Positions 24,610 through 32,788 of a stretch of DNA of 40,823 nt are shown one piece after another; positions within the stretch are counted from its first letter, which is position 1, and each line of letters begins with the position of its first letter. Both the position numbers and the translations under genes were made by a program. The stretch is from Thermomonas sp. (GTDB lineage: Bacteria; Pseudomonadota; Gammaproteobacteria; Xanthomonadales; Xanthomonadaceae). The notes beneath the pieces were generated by a model. The model searched no databases. It was not told where the DNA came from and saw only the letters and a list, made by a program, of their open reading frames with translations. Location: positions 1 through 40,823 of the forward strand of contig NZ_JAHRWW010000022.1 of the NCBI RefSeq assembly GCF_019104945.1, given 5' to 3'.

Positions 24610-25601
24610 TGGCGGTTTTTATTAGTGTAGCGGCACTGCTTTGCCTGTTTGTTCTTGCCTTGCTCTTGCGCCCGTTGTGGCGGCAGGCGCGCGGCGTTGC
24701 GCTTGGCATTGGCATCGTGACTCTTTGCTCAACTGCATTGCTCTATCGCTTAGTAGGTACTCCACAAGCGCTGAACCCCACTCTACGGCAAGCACCGCAA
24801 ACGCTAGAAGACGCCATCGTGCAACTTAAGGCCGCGCTCGAACGCGACCCGCAGCAAGCCGAAGGCTGGGTGCTGCTGGGGCAGGCTTACCAGCGCCAAG
24901 GCAATGCCGCGGCCGCCACCGATGCCATTGGCAAGGCGGCAAAACTTGCGCCAGATAACCCAGAAATCTTGACCAGCGCTGCGCAGTCACGCGCGCTTGC
25001 CGACCCTAATCGCGCTTTTGATGCACAGGCGATCGCTTGGCTCAACGCCGCGCTTAAAGCCGACCCTAACCACCAGCGTGCCCGTTGGTTTCTGGGCGTT
25101 GCACAGCGCCAAGCTGGACAAAATGCAGAAGCGGCCGCCACCTGGGCACCTCTACTAACCCAAGTGGATAAGTCCACATCTGCAAGCCTGCTACGCGAAA
25201 TCAATTTGGCGCGAACAGAAGCCGGGCTGGCGCCGCTGGCTGCACCTGTGGCTGCCCCCAAGCTAGCAACTGTAGAAGTCAATATTGACCCGGCGCTACT
25301 GAAGTCTCTGCCGCCAACGACAAGCGTGTTTGTCATTGCCCACCAAGTGGGCGGCGCGCCGATGCCCGTGGCCGCACAAAAACTCGCGCTTACTGACTTG
25401 CCATTAAAAGCCGAGCTGAGCGACGACGACAGCCCAATGCCCACGCTCAAACTTTCTCAGTTAAAAGAAGTGGAGCTGGTGGCGCGCATTTCACAAAGCG
25501 GTGAGGCGAGCAAGCAAGCAGGCGATCTTGAATCCAAACCTGTGCGCGTAGCCCTACCCATGACCAAGCCGGTCGTGCTGAACATTGATGAATTGCACTG
25601 A
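24609..25601 (+). CDS. ccmI: apocytochrome c chaperone CcmI
   Basis: 330 residues from ATG 24609, chosen over GTG 24603 because GGAG at 24600-24603 is then 5 nt away. Two N-terminal membrane spans (about 2-20 and 33-52) are followed by a periplasmic TPR domain (QAEGWVLLGQAYQRQGN and DPNHQRARWFLGVAQRQAGQ) and the C-terminal CcmI beta domain that binds apocytochrome (EVNIDPALLKSLPPTTSVFVIA onward). It is the last gene of the ccm cluster. Confidence 0.93.
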   Translation: MAVFISVAALLCLFVLALLLRPLWRQARGVALGIGIVTLCSTALLYRLVGTPQALNPTLRQAPQTLEDAIVQLKAALERDPQQAEGWVLLGQAYQRQGNAAAATDAIGKAAKLAPDNPEILTSAAQSRALADPNRAFDAQAIAWLNAALKADPNHQRARWFLGVAQRQAGQNAEAAATWAPLLTQVDKSTSASLLREINLARTEAGLAPLAAPVAAPKLATVEVNIDPALLKSLPPTTSVFVIAHQVGGAPMPVAAQKLALTDLPLKAELSDDDSPMPTLKLSQLKEVELVARISQSGEASKQAGDLESKPVRVALPMTKPVVLNIDELH

Positions 25602-25622
25602 AATACACACCCTTTAGCTAGC

Positions 25623-25652
25623 TTGACAGGGTCAATTTCAGGGGACTATAAA
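25623..25652 (+). promoter_or_regulatory. near-consensus sigma-70 promoter with two overlapping dyads
   Basis: TTGACA (25623-25628) and TATAAA (25647-25652) are separated by 18 bp. Two inverted repeats overlap it: TTGAC-AGG-GTCAA at the -35 and GGGGA...TCCCC (25641-25645 with 25655-25659) around the -10, which could be operator sites. It would start a transcript about 100 nt upstream of the small gene at 25758. Confidence 0.6.
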
Positions 25653-25681
25653 TTTCCCCAGCACAGACATATATACACATG

Positions 25682-25713
25682 GGTGCCTAGCTTAGCCTCT
25701 CTTCCTAGGTACC
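25682..25713 (+). promoter_or_regulatory. leader hairpin followed by a T-rich stretch
   Basis: GGTGCCTAG (25682-25690) pairs with CTAGGTACC (25705-25713), a 9-bp stem including one G-U pair, with a 14-nt loop, then TGCTTTTGGCTGTTATTT. It lies in the transcribed leader between the promoter at 25623 and the gene at 25758 and could act as an attenuator. Alternatively, it may be the late terminator of the ccm transcript. Confidence 0.4.
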
Positions 25714-25757
25714 TGCTTTTGGCTGTTATTTGATAGTTCCCACTTTGGAGTATCGAA

Positions 25758-25970
25758 ATGCCTAAGCTTAAAAACACCCTCTGCCTTTCCGTTGCCATCG
25801 CAGCGCCACTATGCGCTTCCGTTTCGGTGGCTGCCGTTGAACCCCAAGGCACCACCCAGGCAAGCCAAGTTCAAGTAACGCCCACTAGCGATCAAGCACA
25901 AACAGCTTCGAGGCCCACAGCCAAGATAGCTAAAGAATCACACGGCAAATCAAAAACGCCTACTGTATGA
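25758..25970 (+). CDS. small secreted protein of unknown function
   Basis: 70 residues. GGAG at 25746-25749 supports the ATG. The signal peptide MPKLKNTLCLSVAIAAPLCASVSVAA is clear, with cleavage at about residue 26; the mature part is a short unstructured Gln/Thr/Ser/Lys-rich chain without cysteine. The stop overlaps the next gene by 4 bp (ATGA), so the two are probably translationally coupled. A near-consensus promoter and a leader hairpin precede it. I do not recognise the family. Confidence 0.65.
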   Translation: MPKLKNTLCLSVAIAAPLCASVSVAAVEPQGTTQASQVQVTPTSDQAQTASRPTAKIAKESHGKSKTPTV

Positions 25971-26242
25971 CGACAGCCGCAGGCGACATTCATTTCGACA
26001 ATGCCAGCACGCGCAGCATCATGCACCAGCTTGCACAAGGGCCAATGCAACTTACTAGCATCGATACCTGTGCAGCCCCCGACTTACTCAACAGTATCGA
26101 TATCATTTACATGGCGGAGCTTGCCGTTCCGGCAGATGCCCTTGGTGATCCAACAGCCGCTGCACGCCTCAATGCCGTGCTCGCAGCGCACGGAAACCCA
26201 ATCAACGCATCCGCCACCGCTTACGGGGCAATCAACGCCTAG
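25967..26242 (+). CDS. small protein of unknown function, coupled to the preceding secreted protein
   Basis: 91 residues, with no signal peptide or membrane segment. The chain starts MTTAAGDIHFDNAST and looks like a small folded acidic domain with one cysteine (near 36). It depends on translation of the preceding 70-residue gene for ribosome access, because no Shine-Dalgarno sequence is visible. If a frameshift joined the two frames, this would instead be the C-terminal part of one secreted protein of about 160 residues, which is a real alternative. It ends at a hairpin shared with the convergent cueR gene. Confidence 0.5.
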   Translation: MTTAAGDIHFDNASTRSIMHQLAQGPMQLTSIDTCAAPDLLNSIDIIYMAELAVPADALGDPTAAARLNAVLAAHGNPINASATAYGAINA

Positions 26243-26257
26243 GGGGTTCATCCCCCT
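26241..26257. terminator. small hairpin at the convergent gene ends, possible two-way terminator
   Basis: AGGGGG (26241-26246) and CCCCCT (26252-26257) form a 6-bp stem with loop TTCAT. It contains part of the stop codon of the 91-residue gene and the stop codon of cueR. No T-run follows on either side, so it may only slow polymerases from both directions. Confidence 0.3.
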
Positions 26258-26691
26258 CTAAGATCATCCAAAATTGGGCAGTTCGGCCTGCTATCGCCGT
26301 GACAACGTTTAGCAAGTGTTTGCAGGGTACGCTGCATCGATTGAAGCTCTAAAATTTTTTCGCCAAGTGCATCGGCATGTGCTTGGGCTAATTTTTTTAC
26401 TTCGCTACTCGCGCGCTTGGGATCATCCCAAAGCGCCAACAATTCACGAATCTGCTCGATTGAAAAGCCCAGCGTGCGTGCGCGCCGAACGAAGCGCAGG
26501 CGGTGCACATCGTCTTCGTTAAATAAGCGGTAGTTGGCAAAAGTACGGCTGCTGGGTTGCACCAAGCCAATACTTTCGTAATGACGAATCATTTTTGCGG
26601 ACACGCCACTCAACTTCGAGGCTTGGCCGATATTGTGCAAGCCCTGCTCTAAGGCGTCGGCAAGCTCGGGAGGAAACGGCTTATGCGCCAT
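26248..26691 (-). CDS. cueR: copper-responsive MerR-family regulator CueR
   Basis: 147 residues. The MerR helix-turn-helix begins at IGQASKLSGVSAKMIRHYESIGL (about 21-43), followed by the long dimerisation helix and a metal loop with Cys130 and Cys138 (CHGDSRPNC), eight residues apart as in E. coli CueR Cys112/Cys120, which selects Cu(I). It has about 18 extra N-terminal residues compared with E. coli; AAAGG ahead of ATG 26691 supports this start, though a shorter start cannot be excluded. It lies 9 bp downstream of copA on the same strand, so it is probably in the copA transcript, making its control autoregulatory. Confidence 0.9.
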   Translation of the reverse strand: MAHKPFPPELADALEQGLHNIGQASKLSGVSAKMIRHYESIGLVQPSSRTFANYRLFNEDDVHRLRFVRRARTLGFSIEQIRELLALWDDPKRASSEVKKLAQAHADALGEKILELQSMQRTLQTLAKRCHGDSRPNCPILDDLRGG

Positions 26692-26700
26692 ATGCAGCCT

Positions 26701-28896
26701 TTAATCGTATTTTTGCGGCGACCAGCGCCGCAGCAGCAAAGAATTACTCACTACACTCACACTAGAAAGCGCCATGGCAGCGCCCGCGATCATGGGGTCC
26801 AACATGCCGAGCGCGGCCAGCGGAATACCAATGACGTTGTAGATGAATGCCCAAAATAGGTTCTGCCAGATTTTGCGCACAGTGCGCCTTGAAATATCAA
26901 TGGCATCTGCCACCAAGCGCGGGTCTGGGCGCATCAAGGTGATCGCCGCTGCATGCATCGCCACATCTGTCCCGCTGCCCATGGCAAATCCCACCGTTGC
27001 TGCAGCAAGTGCTGGAGCGTCGTTGATGCCATCCCCCACCATGCCTACCGCACCTTGTTTGGCCAGCATTTGAATTTTTTGCAACTTATCAGCAGGCAAA
27101 AGCTCAGCGTGTATTTCGTCCTGCTGAAAGCCTAGACGTGCCGCCACCGCCCGCGCCGCCGCTGCGTTATCTCCTGAAAGGAGCAGCGGCCGAATGCCCA
27201 TCGCGTGCAGCCGGGTAATGGCCTGCGCCGACTGCGGGCGAATTTCATCACCAAAAGCCAATAAACCCAGCAGCTCCCAACCGCGTGCGCTTTTAAGCGC
27301 TAACCACGACTGGCTATAACCTGCCTGCGCTGCGGCTTCGGCGGCCGTGCGCGCCGGGCCTAGATCAATGCCAAGCGCCGCCATCCAACGAGCATGCCCC
27401 AGCACAATGCGCTGCCCCTCTACTTGCCCTTCAATCCCCTGCCCGGCCACAGCACGGCTTTCGGCTACCGCAACAGCCTGCACGTCGCGCGCCTTGGCTG
27501 CGTTCAATACCGCCTTGGCCAACGGATGTTCGCTGCCCGCTTGCACACCAGCCGCGAGGGCTAATAGCCTGCCTTCATTACCATCAACAGCATACAACAG
27601 GGTGAGTGTCGGTTGGCCAACGGTAAGTGTTCCGGTCTTATCAAACGCGATGGTGCGCAGATTGCGCGTGTGTTCCAACGCTTCTACATCTTGAATCAAG
27701 ATCCCCGCGCGTGCTGCCACGCCTGTTCCTGCCATTACCGCCGTAGGTGTTGCTAGGCCCAGCGCACACGGGCAGGCAATAACGAGTACCGCAACCGCAT
27801 TGAGCAGGGCTTGCGTCCAATCGCCTTGGATCAGCCCCCAGCCCAATAATGTAAGCAGCGCAATGCCAATGACAGAAGGCACGAACACGGCACTCACCTG
27901 ATCAACAATCCGCTGGATCGGTGCTTTCTTCGCTTGTGCATCTTCCACCAAGCGCACGATGCGCGCCAAGACAGACTCAGCCCCTACCGCGAGCGTGCGG
28001 ATACGCAGCATCCCTTCGCCATTCACGGCGCCACCGGTAACGCGATCGCCAACACTTTTCGCCACAGGGAGAGATTCACCGGTGAGCAGAGATTCGTCGT
28101 TATGACTGTTTCCTTCTTCAATCACCCCATCCACTGGAATGCGCTCACCGGGGCGCACCAGTACCGTATCGCCCACTGCAACGTCCGCAATGGGGAGTGT
28201 TACCTCCTTTCCTTCGCGCAGTACCTGCGCCGTTAGCGGGCGTAGCGCCTGCAATGCACGAATGGCATCGCTGGCTTGACGCTTGGCCCGTGCTTCTAAC
28301 CACTTGCCCATCAAAATCAGCGTAATCACGACAGCCGCCGATTCAAAATACAGCGGCACTGAGTGGTGCTCGCTACTGGCCACAAGCAAGTTGTAAATGC
28401 TAAGCCCATAGGCCGCACTTGTACCTAGCGCGACCAGCTGATCCATATTGCCACTGCGTGCCTTCAGCGCCGCCCAGCCAGCGCGGTAAAACCGCGCGCC
28501 CAACCAAAATTGCACCGGCGTGGCGAGCAGCCACTGCACCCACCCCGAAAGCTCCCAATGCACGCCAAACGGCATGGCCAGCATGGGGGCCACCAGTGGC
28601 AACGAAAGCACCGCCGCCAGCAGCACATGCCAGGCTTCTTTTGAAAGGCCGGCTTGCGGCTCTGGCTTGACGGGCGCGTCATCGCGCAGCTCGCGTGCGC
28701 CGTATCCGGCTTTTTCAACCGCCTGTAGCAGCGCTGCAACGGCTACGGCTCCACGCACGCTGGCGCTTTCGGTTGCCAAATTGACGGTTGCTTCCTGCAC
28801 CCCAGCCACTTTGCGCAGTGCTTTTTCTACGCGCCCGGCGCACGATGCGCAGGTCATCCCGGTAATGCCTAAGCGGAGGTTAGCCGTAAGGTTCAT
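26701..28896 (-). CDS. copA: Cu(I)-exporting P-type ATPase CopA
   Basis: 731 residues with one N-terminal heavy-metal domain (GMTCASC, Cys16/Cys19). P1B ATPase landmarks are TGES, the membrane metal motif [14 protein letters not shown], the phosphorylation site [12 protein letters not shown], the SEHPLA nucleotide motif, and the hinge [12 protein letters not shown]. The CPC together with the TM7 and TM8 sequences ([14 protein letters not shown] and [18 protein letters not shown], with Asn/Tyr and Met/Ser/Ser) assign Cu(I). It pumps copper to the periplasm. E. coli CopA has two metal domains; one is common elsewhere. It is preceded by a 19-bp-spacer promoter with an operator-like site for CueR. 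Confidence 0.96.
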   Translation of the reverse strand: MNLTANLRLGITGMTCASCAGRVEKALRKVAGVQEATVNLATESASVRGAVAVAALLQAVEKAGYGARELRDDAPVKPEPQAGLSKEAWHVLLAAVLSLPLVAPMLAMPFGVHWELSGWVQWLLATPVQFWLGARFYRAGWAALKARSGNMDQLVALGTSAAYGLSIYNLLVASSEHHSVPLYFESAAVVITLILMGKWLEARAKRQASDAIRALQALRPLTAQVLREGKEVTLPIADVAVGDTVLVRPGERIPVDGVIEEGNSHNDESLLTGESLPVAKSVGDRVTGGAVNGEGMLRIRTLAVGAESVLARIVRLVEDAQAKKAPIQRIVDQVSAVFVPSVIGIALLTLLGWGLIQGDWTQALLNAVAVLVIACPCALGLATPTAVMAGTGVAARAGILIQDVEALEHTRNLRTIAFDKTGTLTVGQPTLTLLYAVDGNEGRLLALAAGVQAGSEHPLAKAVLNAAKARDVQAVAVAESRAVAGQGIEGQVEGQRIVLGHARWMAALGIDLGPARTAAEAAAQAGYSQSWLALKSARGWELLGLLAFGDEIRPQSAQAITRLHAMGIRPLLLSGDNAAAARAVAARLGFQQDEIHAELLPADKLQKIQMLAKQGAVGMVGDGINDAPALAAATVGFAMGSGTDVAMHAAAITLMRPDPRLVADAIDISRRTVRKIWQNLFWAFIYNVIGIPLAALGMLDPMIAGAAMALSSVSVVSNSLLLRRWSPQKYD

Positions 28897-28932
28897 GGTG
28901 GCTTTGGCCTTGAATGAATCGTCGAGAAGGCC

Positions 28933-28963
28933 ACTTTAATCCTTCCCATCGTGTCAATGTCAA
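28933..28963 (-). promoter_or_regulatory. copA promoter with 19-bp spacer, CueR-type
   Basis: On the minus strand TTGACA (28963-28958) and TAAAGT (28938-28933) are 19 bp apart, the stretched spacing of MerR-family promoters. The spacer contains CCTTCCCATCGTGTCAATGT (plus-strand orientation, 28941-28960), which recurs almost unchanged at the copZ promoter. CueR activation in copper is the inference. Confidence 0.7.
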
Positions 28964-28977
28964 ACGCATTGTACCGC

Positions 28978-29008
28978 TTGACCTTCCCACTATGTCAGGG
29001 TGCATCCT
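28978..29008 (+). promoter_or_regulatory. copZ promoter with 19-bp spacer, CueR-type
   Basis: TTGACC (28978-28983) and CATCCT (29003-29008) are separated by 19 bp. The spacer region carries CCTTCCCACTATGTCAGGGT (28982-29001), matching the copA site at most positions and in the same orientation. The divergent copA and copZ promoters are thus likely to respond together to CueR. The -10 is weak, as expected for an activator-dependent promoter. Confidence 0.65.
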
Positions 29009-29043
29009 AACGGCCTGATACCCCACAGCCAAAGGCCAATTCC

Positions 29044-29247
29044 ATGCTTTTTAAAGTTGAAAATATGAGCTGCCAGCACTGCGTCAACGCAATTACCCGG
29101 GCGCTGCAGGCGCTGGACAAACATGCTGACGTCACCGTGGATTTAAGCAAGGGCGAAGTGTCCGCACACGGTCAATTCAGCGCGGCCGACGTGATCGCTG
29201 CGCTCCAGGAAGAAGACTACCCGGCAACACTCATCCACGCCGATTAA
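29044..29247 (+). CDS. copZ: copper chaperone CopZ (heavy-metal-associated domain)
   Basis: 67 residues forming one HMA domain with the metal site MSCQHC (Cys10 and Cys13) and the usual ferredoxin-like pattern to the end. It binds Cu(I) in the cytoplasm and passes it to CopA. It is transcribed divergently from copA, 147 bp away, from a promoter with the matching operator-like sequence. A stem-loop lies downstream at 29315-29338. Confidence 0.93.
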   Translation: MLFKVENMSCQHCVNAITRALQALDKHADVTVDLSKGEVSAHGQFSAADVIAALQEEDYPATLIHAD

Positions 29248-29272
29248 ACCGCGCAACTGTGCCAAAAGTCAG

Positions 29273-29302
29273 TTGACGCTGCTTCCGCTGAGCAACAAGA
29301 AT
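29273..29302 (+). promoter_or_regulatory. candidate promoter of the first tldD-like gene
   Basis: TTGACG (29273-29278) and AAGAAT (29297-29302) are 18 bp apart. The block CAAAAGTCA-N-TTG upstream and ACAAGAATC at the -10 recur with identical spacing ahead of the second tldD-like gene (31012-31052), which supports a functional element copied with the gene. Confidence 0.4.
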
Positions 29303-29314
29303 CGCTCGTATTGC

Positions 29315-29338
29315 GGCCAAAACGCCCCCGTTTTGGCC
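29315..29338 (+). terminator. perfect 10-bp hairpin between copZ and the tldD-like gene
   Basis: GGCCAAAACG (29315-29324) and CGTTTTGGCC (29329-29338) form a perfect 10-bp stem with a CCCC loop, followed by only TT. It can be the end signal of copZ. It also ends 6 nt before the GGAG of the tldD-like gene, so it may control that leader; the upstream candidate promoter at 29273-29302 would place it just after the transcript start. Confidence 0.5.
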
Positions 29339-29355
29339 TTCAACGGAGAGCCCCC

Positions 29356-30984
29356 TTGTTACGACGCGAATTTCTTACCCTGTCCGGCCTTGGCATGGCG
29401 GGGCTGCTACTCCCAAACGCCCATGTCATCGCGGCGGAACAACTGCTTGAACCCAATGACGTTCGGCGTAATAAACGGCTCGCCGACGCGGTGCTTACCG
29501 AAGGCAAACGCTTGGGTGCGAGCTATTGTGATGTGCGCATTGGCCGCTATCTGAATCAAGCGATCATGACCCGCGAGGCGACGGTACAAAACGTCACCAA
29601 TAGCGAATCTACCGGCGCGGGCATCCGCGTCATCGTTGATGGGGCTTGGGGGTTTTCGGCCACCAACGCACTCACGGCGGCGGGCGTACTTGCCGCCGTC
29701 CAGCGCGCCGTGGCCATCGCCAAGGCCAATGCAAAAACTCAAACCGCACCCGTGCAGCTCGCCAGTACGCCCGCACTAGGAGAGGTCAGCTGGCGCACAC
29801 CCATTCAAAAAAATGCGATGGCGGTGCCTGTTAAAGACAAGGTAGAACTGCTGCTGGGTGTGAATACCGCGGCCATGGCCGCAGGTGCCAATTTCATCAA
29901 TTCGCAGCTGTTTTTGGTGAATGAACAAAAATACTTCGCTTCTAGCGATGGTTCTTGGATCGACCAAGACATTCACCGTATCTGGCTGCCGTTTACCGCA
30001 ACCGCCATTGATAAGAGCAGCGGTAAATTTCGCACGCGCAACGGGCTGTCGGCCCCTATGGGAATGGGTTGGGAATTCCTCAACGGTGACCCAGCGGGCA
30101 AATACCACCTACCCGGTGGCATCATCGGCTACGAACACGCATACGACCCGGTGGAAGATGCCATCGCGGCAGCCAAGCAAGCGCGAGAGAAGCTCAAAGC
30201 ACCTTCGGTGAAACCCGGTAAGTACGACCTCGTACTCGATCCATCAAACCTATTTCTCACCATCCATGAAAATGTCGGCCACCCGCTGGAACTCGACCGT
30301 GTACTGGGCTACGAGGCCAATTATGCGGGCACTAGTTTCGCCACACTCGATAAGCGTGACGCGGGTTTCCGCTGGGGCAGCGAGATCGTCAACTTCACCG
30401 CGGACAAGACAGAACCGTATAGCCTTGGTGCCGTCGGTTACGACGACGAAGGCGTTAAAACGCGCCGCTGGGATCTGATCAAAGACGGCATTTTGGTGAA
30501 CTACCAAGCCACCCGCGATCAGGTACATATTTTGGGTGAAACCGCATCACAGGGCTGCAGCTATGCAGACTCTTGGTCGTCGGTGCAGTTCCAGCGCATG
30601 GCCAATGTCTCGCTGGCCCCCGGCAAGAAACCGCTCACGCCCGCACAGATGACTAAAGACGTAGAAGATGGCTTGTATATCTTCGGCCGAGGCTCCTACT
30701 CCATCGACCAACAGCGCTATAACGCGCAATTTGGTGGCCAACTGTACTACCGCATTCGCAAAGGCGAAATCGCGGAAATGGTGGAAGACGCGGCCTACCA
30801 AATCCGCACCCCCGAATTTTGGAATGCCTGCACCGCCATCTGCGACGCAAAGGATTTCCGTCTTGGCGGCTCGTTCTTCGACGGCAAGGGCCAGCCGGGT
30901 CAAGTATCGGCGGTGTCGCACGGCTCCAGCACCACGCGCTTCAACGGGATCAACATCATCAACACCGCGCGTAATCTTGGTTAA
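29356..30984 (+). CDS. Tat-exported TldD-like metalloprotease, copy 1
   Basis: 542 residues from TTG 29356; GGAGAG at 29345-29350 fixes this start. The N-terminus MLRREFLTLSGLGMAGLLLP is a twin-arginine signal (Arg3-Arg4, Phe6, Leu7), with cleavage near AAEQ. The rest is TldD/PmbA family: ASYCDVRIG near 52, and the metal motif HENVGHPLELD with His304, Glu305 and His309 (HExxxH). E. coli TldD has HExxxH plus a Cys (CGKEGQ) as third zinc ligand; here the matching position reads DGKGQ (Asp about 509). TldD/TldE cleaves unfolded peptides, such as microcin B17 and CcdA, in the E. coli cytoplasm, whereas this copy should act outside the inner membrane. A close paralogue follows. Confidence 0.9.
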   Translation: MLRREFLTLSGLGMAGLLLPNAHVIAAEQLLEPNDVRRNKRLADAVLTEGKRLGASYCDVRIGRYLNQAIMTREATVQNVTNSESTGAGIRVIVDGAWGFSATNALTAAGVLAAVQRAVAIAKANAKTQTAPVQLASTPALGEVSWRTPIQKNAMAVPVKDKVELLLGVNTAAMAAGANFINSQLFLVNEQKYFASSDGSWIDQDIHRIWLPFTATAIDKSSGKFRTRNGLSAPMGMGWEFLNGDPAGKYHLPGGIIGYEHAYDPVEDAIAAAKQAREKLKAPSVKPGKYDLVLDPSNLFLTIHENVGHPLELDRVLGYEANYAGTSFATLDKRDAGFRWGSEIVNFTADKTEPYSLGAVGYDDEGVKTRRWDLIKDGILVNYQATRDQVHILGETASQGCSYADSWSSVQFQRMANVSLAPGKKPLTPAQMTKDVEDGLYIFGRGSYSIDQQRYNAQFGGQLYYRIRKGEIAEMVEDAAYQIRTPEFWNACTAICDAKDFRLGGSFFDGKGQPGQVSAVSHGSSTTRFNGINIINTARNLG

Positions 30985-31021
30985 AGCCGCAGCAAACGGC
31001 GTTTCCTATGTCAAAAGTCAT

Positions 31022-31051
31022 TTGCGTGGACGCACGTTCAATGACAAGAAT
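31022..31051 (+). promoter_or_regulatory. candidate promoter of the second tldD-like gene
   Basis: TTGCGT (31022-31027) and AAGAAT (31046-31051) are 18 bp apart, the same layout as at 29273-29302. The flanks CAAAAGTCA and ACAAGAATC are conserved between both regions while the middle has diverged, suggesting that the duplication included the control region. Confidence 0.35.
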
Positions 31052-31127
31052 CAGCATGCGTAACATCAGACTGTATCCCTGCCTTGCTCCATTGTGACTT
31101 GCCACCTTGAACTCGCGGAGAACTGCC

Positions 31128-32762
31128 TTGCAACGACGTGACTTTCTTGCCCTTTCCGGGCTTACCGCTGGCGGCTTATTGCTGCCCTCCTTTTTCGGCC
31201 GCGCCATCGCCGCCGAACAACTGCTGGAAACAATCGACCCTGCACTAAAAAAACGCCTAGCCGATGACGCCATGACCGCCGCCAAAGCTGCAGGTGCCAG
31301 CTACTGCGACGTGCGTATTGGCCGTTATCTACGCCAAGCCGTGATGACGCGCGAAAACAAGGTGCAAGGCATCATGAATGGCGAGTCCACCGGTGTGGGC
31401 ATTCGCGTGATTGCCAATGGTGCGTGGGGGTTTGCGGCCACCAATGAACTCACCCAAGCAGGCGTTGTGCGCGCTGCGCAGCAGGCCGCGGCCATTGCAA
31501 AGGCTAACGCAAAAATTCAAACCGCACCGGTGCAACTAGCGAAAGCACCCGGCTTCGGTGAAGTGAGCTGGCGCACACCGCTTCAGAAAAACGCAATGGC
31601 CGTCCCAGTCAAAGAAAAAGCGGATCTATTACTAGGTGTGAATGCTGCGGCGATGGCCGCTGGTGCGAGCTTTGTGAATTCCACACTGTTTGCCATCAAC
31701 GAACAAAAATACTTCGCCTCCACCGACGGCTCGTATATCGACCAAGACGTGCACCGTATCTGGGCGCCCATGAGCGTAACCGCCATCGACAAGTCCAGCG
31801 GCAAATTCCGTACTCGCGCGGGACTTTCCTCGCCAATGGGGATGGGCTACGAATATCTGGACGGCAATGCCGCCGATAAGACCGTTCTACCGAATGGCGT
31901 CACCGTGTACGGCAAGTCTTATGACATGCGTGAAGACGCCGTAGCCGCCGCCAAGCACGCGCAAGAAAAGCTCAAAGCACCGTCGATAAAGCCCGGCAAG
32001 TACGATCTTGTACTGGACCCGTCGCACACATGGCTCACCATTCATGAATCGGTGGGGCACCCTCTCGAGCTCGACCGCGTACTGGGCTACGAGGCCAACT
32101 ACGCAGGCACCAGCTTCGCCACACTGGACAAGCAGAAAGAACACTTCCAGTACGGCAGTGACAAGGTCAACATCTTTGCTGACAAACTCCAGCCCGGCAG
32201 CCTTGGTGCGGTGGGGTACGACGATGAAGGCGTGAAGTGCAAAAAGTGGGATCTAATCAAGGGCGGCAAATTGATGGATTACCAAGCCATCCGCGATCAA
32301 GCCCATATCCTTGGCAAAACCGAATCTGACGGCTGCTGCTACGCAGATTCATGGTCAAGCGTACAGTTCCAGCGCATGGCCAACGTATCGCTCGCCGCAG
32401 GCAAAGACGCGCTTTCGGTGGCCGACCTCGTGAAGAATGTCGAAAACGGCATCTATATCGTCGGTGATGGCTCCTTCTCCATCGACCAACAGCGCTACAA
32501 CGCGCAGTTCGGTGGCCAGCTGTTCTACGAAATCAAAGACGGCAAAGTCACCCGCATGTTGGAAGACGTGGCGTACCAAATCCGCACACCGGAGTTCTGG
32601 AACGCTTGCGTGGCTGTAGCTGATGAGCGCGACTACCGTCTTGGTGGTTCGTTCTTCGACGGCAAAGGTCAGCCCGGACAAGTCTCGGCCGTGTCACACG
32701 GGTCGAGCACCGCACGCTTCAACGGCATCAACGTCATCAACACCGCGCGCGCGCTCGGCTAA
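31128..32762 (+). CDS. Tat-exported TldD-like metalloprotease, copy 2
   Basis: 544 residues from TTG 31128 with GGAGA at 31117-31121. It begins MQRRDFLALSGLTAGG, a twin-arginine signal aligned with that of copy 1. It matches copy 1 along its length, including ASYCDVRIGRYL, NEQKYFAS, RVLGYEANYAGTSFATLDK and the whole C-terminus, so it is a tandem duplicate. The metal motif is HESVGHPLELD (His306, Glu307, His311) and the Cys-ligand position is again Asp (about 511, DGKGQ). The two copies differ most in the signal peptides and in surface-like stretches, such as the region after PMGMG. It is followed after 26 bp by the TldE-like gene. Both metal motifs look intact, so neither copy is obviously dead. 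Confidence 0.9.
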   Translation: MQRRDFLALSGLTAGGLLLPSFFGRAIAAEQLLETIDPALKKRLADDAMTAAKAAGASYCDVRIGRYLRQAVMTRENKVQGIMNGESTGVGIRVIANGAWGFAATNELTQAGVVRAAQQAAAIAKANAKIQTAPVQLAKAPGFGEVSWRTPLQKNAMAVPVKEKADLLLGVNAAAMAAGASFVNSTLFAINEQKYFASTDGSYIDQDVHRIWAPMSVTAIDKSSGKFRTRAGLSSPMGMGYEYLDGNAADKTVLPNGVTVYGKSYDMREDAVAAAKHAQEKLKAPSIKPGKYDLVLDPSHTWLTIHESVGHPLELDRVLGYEANYAGTSFATLDKQKEHFQYGSDKVNIFADKLQPGSLGAVGYDDEGVKCKKWDLIKGGKLMDYQAIRDQAHILGKTESDGCCYADSWSSVQFQRMANVSLAAGKDALSVADLVKNVENGIYIVGDGSFSIDQQRYNAQFGGQLFYEIKDGKVTRMLEDVAYQIRTPEFWNACVAVADERDYRLGGSFFDGKGQPGQVSAVSHGSSTARFNGINVINTARALG

Positions 32763-32788
32763 CCGGCGCTTTAGGGAGATAATTACAG

